From Nonomuraea indica (lineage in GTDB: Bacteria; Actinomycetota; Actinomycetes; Streptosporangiales; Streptosporangiaceae): DNA of 64,000 nt. The DNA is taken from contig NZ_KZ559476.1 in the NCBI RefSeq assembly GCF_002850745.1, positions 195,698-259,697 of the forward strand, given 5' to 3'. The notes under the pieces were generated by a model. The model worked only from the letters and a program-made list of their open reading frames with translations. It was not told where the DNA came from and searched no databases. The position numbers were made by a program, and so were the translations under genes. Below are positions 61,971 through 64,000 of this stretch, piece after piece; the stretch's first letter is position 1; every line of letters begins with the position of its first letter.

Positions 61971-63218
61971 GTGAAGTTTTCCATCTTCCTGAATCCGCAG
62001 ATCCCCGGCTCCGGATACGCGGCTGAGGAGAACGCCAAGGCCCGGCGTCCCATCGGGCGCGACACGGAGTCGTACCAGCGGCTGCTGCACGAGGTGCGCG
62101 AGATCGCCGTCCACGCCGACCAGCTCGGCTTCGACGCCCTCATGATGACCGAGCACCACTTCCACTCGGAGGGGATGGAGTTCTCGGTCAACCCGCTGAT
62201 GTTCCTCACCGACCTCGCCGCCCGCACCGAGCGCATCCTGCTCGCCCCGCTCGGCCTCGTGCTGCCCGCCTGGGACCCGATCCGGGCCGCCGAGGACGTG
62301 GCCCTGCTGGACCAGTTCTGCAGGGGCCGGCTGCGGCTGGGCGTCGCCCGCGGCTACCAGAACCGCTGGATGAACGTGCTCGGCCAGCGCTGGCACGCGG
62401 CGGCCGCCCGCTCCGACGGCTCGGCGTCCGACACCCGCAACTTCGACGTCTTCGGCGAGGTGCTGAAGATCATGAAGATGGCGTGGACGCAGGAGACGCT
62501 CCGCTACCGCTCCGACGTCCTCGACTACCAGGTGCCCTACCCCTACGAGGGCATCGAGGGATGGCCCGCGCAGGAGTGGACCCGCACCTTCGGCGCCCCC
62601 GGCGAGCTGGACGACCAGGGCCGGGTCCAGGCCGTCTCCGTCTGCCCCCGGCCGTACCAGAACCCCTACCCGGAGCTGTGGCAGCCGTTCACCATCTCCG
62701 ACCGCTCGGTGATCAGGGCCGCCCAGGAGGACATCCTGCCGTGGCTGTTCACCCCGAACCCCGACGACCACGCCGCCAAGGCCAGGCTCTACCAGGAGGA
62801 GTCGGCCAAGCAGGGCCACGACTACAAGCTCGGCGAGCACACCGGCATCCTCAAGGTCGTCGGCATCGCCGACACCACCGAGGAGGCGATCGACACCTTC
62901 GGCCGCAGCATCCCCCGGGACTTCGCCGCCTTCTTCGGGCCGTTCGGCTACCTGGAGGTGCTGCGCAAGCAGGAGGACGAGAAGCACCAGCCCATCTCGC
63001 CGGAGAAGGGCGACGCCAAGCGGATGAAGGAGGTCGAGATGGCGCTGTTCGGCAGCCCCGACGACGTCAAGCGCGGCATCCAGCGCATGCTCGACCGGAT
63101 GCCCGACCTGGAGTGGTTCGGCCTGTACATGCAGGGCCAGCAGGGCGTGCTCCCGCTCGACACGGTCAAGCGCAACCTGGAGCTGTTCGCCACCAAGGTC
63201 GCCCCGGAGTTCCGGTGA
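61971..63218 (+). CDS. LLM-class flavin-dependent oxidoreductase, long form
   Basis: The 415-residue luciferase-family protein is longer than usual (330-350). It has VKFSIFLNPQIPGSGYAAEE at the start, DALMMTEHHFHSEGMEFSVN, ILLAPLGLVLPAWDPIRAAE and LRLGVARGYQNRWMNVLGQR. An insertion of about 60 residues (near 140-215) carries several Tyr/Trp residues. GTG at 61971 has AAGAGG seven bases upstream; the frame opens earlier at 61941 but without a ribosome site. Likely an FMN-dependent monooxygenase. The next LLM gene overlaps its stop (GTGA), so the two are coupled and may form one two-chain enzyme. Confidence 0.88.
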   Translation: MKFSIFLNPQIPGSGYAAEENAKARRPIGRDTESYQRLLHEVREIAVHADQLGFDALMMTEHHFHSEGMEFSVNPLMFLTDLAARTERILLAPLGLVLPAWDPIRAAEDVALLDQFCRGRLRLGVARGYQNRWMNVLGQRWHAAAARSDGSASDTRNFDVFGEVLKIMKMAWTQETLRYRSDVLDYQVPYPYEGIEGWPAQEWTRTFGAPGELDDQGRVQAVSVCPRPYQNPYPELWQPFTISDRSVIRAAQEDILPWLFTPNPDDHAAKARLYQEESAKQGHDYKLGEHTGILKVVGIADTTEEAIDTFGRSIPRDFAAFFGPFGYLEVLRKQEDEKHQPISPEKGDAKRMKEVEMALFGSPDDVKRGIQRMLDRMPDLEWFGLYMQGQQGVLPLDTVKRNLELFATKVAPEFR

Positions 63219-64000
63219 GGTTCTGGCTGGGGGCCTCCTTCTCCGACACGGGGCACTTCCTGGAGCTGGCCAGGGTGGCCGAGCGGTGCGGCTTCGACAC
63301 CCTGACGCTGTCGGACCACCTCTTCTACGCCGACTTCGCCTCCCCGTACCCCTACTCGTCGTCGGGACGGCCGCGCTGGGACGCGCGCACGCACTGGCCC
63401 GACGTGTGGGTGACGATCGGGGCGATGGCCGCCGTGACGAGCACGCTGCGCTTCTCCCCCAACGTCTACATCGCGCCGGCCCGCGACCTGTTCACCGTCG
63501 CCAAGCAGGTCTCCACCGCCGCGGTGCTGTCCGGCGACCGGGTCACGTTCGGTGTGGGCGTCGGGTGGTGCAAGGAGGAGTTCACCGCCACCGGCCAGGA
63601 CTTCCACACCCGCGGCCGGCGGCTCGACGCGATGCTCCCCGTGCTGCGCGAGCTGTGGTCCGGGCGCGCGGTCACGCTGGACGGCCTGCCCGAGCTGTCC
63701 ATCGCGCCCGTCCCGGCCCGGCCGGTCCCCGTTCTGGTAGGTGGCGACAGCCCCGCGGCGCTGCGGCGGGCCGCCCGGCTGGGCGACGGCTGGATCGGCA
63801 ACCGCGTCTACACCGAGGAGCGGTTCGACGAGGTGCTGACCGAGCTGCGCGGGCAGCTCGACGAACACGGCCGGCCGGCCGGCGACTTCGAGATCATCGC
63901 GCCGCTGGCGGTCCTGCCCGACCCCGAGACCTACCATCGCTTCGCCGCCAAGGGCGTCACCGGCACCATGGCCGCCCCCTGGCGGCTCGCCACGCCGCAG
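63215..64000 (+). CDS. LLM-class F420-dependent oxidoreductase (3' end beyond window)
   Basis: The frame is open from GTG at 63215 to the window end, 262 codons seen. The protein begins VRFWLGASFSDTGHFLELAR and contains the barrel segments DTLTLSDHLFYADFASPYPY, FGVGVGWCKEEFTATGQDFH and RPVPVLVGGDSPAALRRAAR, typical of TIGR03619-type LLM enzymes. It has no stop inside the window. GTG overlaps the TGA of the preceding gene, indicating coupled translation. The three LLM genes here share the divergent promoter with KstR2-like site 9. Function beyond the family is unknown. Confidence 0.88.
   Translation, partial: MRFWLGASFSDTGHFLELARVAERCGFDTLTLSDHLFYADFASPYPYSSSGRPRWDARTHWPDVWVTIGAMAAVTSTLRFSPNVYIAPARDLFTVAKQVSTAAVLSGDRVTFGVGVGWCKEEFTATGQDFHTRGRRLDAMLPVLRELWSGRAVTLDGLPELSIAPVPARPVPVLVGGDSPAALRRAARLGDGWIGNRVYTEERFDEVLTELRGQLDEHGRPAGDFEIIAPLAVLPDPETYHRFAAKGVTGTMAAPWRLATPQ

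Overview
This is a 64 kb piece of a high-GC actinobacterial chromosome. Many genes start with GTG and overlap in the GTGA or ATGA style. F420/FMN luciferase-like enzymes, MMPL and PASTA-kinase genes and several KstR2/KstR-type lipid-catabolism operators are present. Gene content and protein style fit a filamentous member of the Streptosporangiaceae (for example Nonomuraea); this is an inference, since no rRNA gene is present. About 59 protein genes fill nearly all of the window. No non-coding gap exceeds 300 bases, and I saw no tRNA, rRNA, CRISPR array, prophage or insertion sequence. The first and last genes run off the window edges.

Layout. 1-4350: a truncated KstR2-like TetR repressor, an AlkD-type DNA glycosylase, and a LysR regulator divergent from metE. 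4364-11913: an amino-sugar locus with GNAT, an APH-type kinase, the NgcEFG importer, a SIS phosphosugar protein and an RpiR regulator on the minus strand, and a divergent BadF-type GlcNAc kinase. 11910-21755: an SCP2-type thiolase, MerR plus a haloacetate-dehalogenase-like hydrolase, ThuA, an ECF41 sigma factor with an SDR, an unusual two-component pair (response regulator fused to a thioredoxin-reductase-like flavoprotein, plus a cyclic-nucleotide-domain histidine kinase), and an M20 peptidase. 21818-38961: catabolic genes including a luciferase-like oxidoreductase, a degenerate acyl-CoA ligase, a cyclase-family hydrolase, a serine hydrolase, two SDRs, an isochorismatase-like protein, MFS/MBL/MarR, a Ser/Thr kinase, and the tight operon DUF35 / VOC / AMP-forming ligase / ADP-forming ligase / SDR. 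39260-41785: a membrane-anchored CHAP protein with a long disordered tail. 41845-52884: XRE-cupin, luciferase-like enzyme, paired acyl-CoA dehydrogenases, esterase, a branched-chain-amino-acid-type ABC importer whose two permeases and one ATPase are one polypeptide, and a divergent Zn alcohol dehydrogenase. 52933-60866: cupin/ArsR-rhodanese, MMPL/TetR, TetR/NAD(P) dehydrogenase and a PASTA kinase. 61053-64000: three luciferase-like flavoenzymes.

The main integrating observation is a recurrent operator, CAAG-YR-NN-YGCT (most copies ACCAAGCGnnYGCT). I located it by eye nine times between 13173 and 61906, each time at a promoter of a catabolic or import gene. It resembles the KstR2 operator, and a KstR2-like repressor gene sits at the left edge. 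The scattered genes therefore look like one dispersed regulon that imports, CoA-activates, dehydrogenates and thiolytically or aldolytically cleaves an unknown cyclic or branched lipid-like substrate. One further gene, a thioesterase at 38323-38961, carries an exact KstR-type box.
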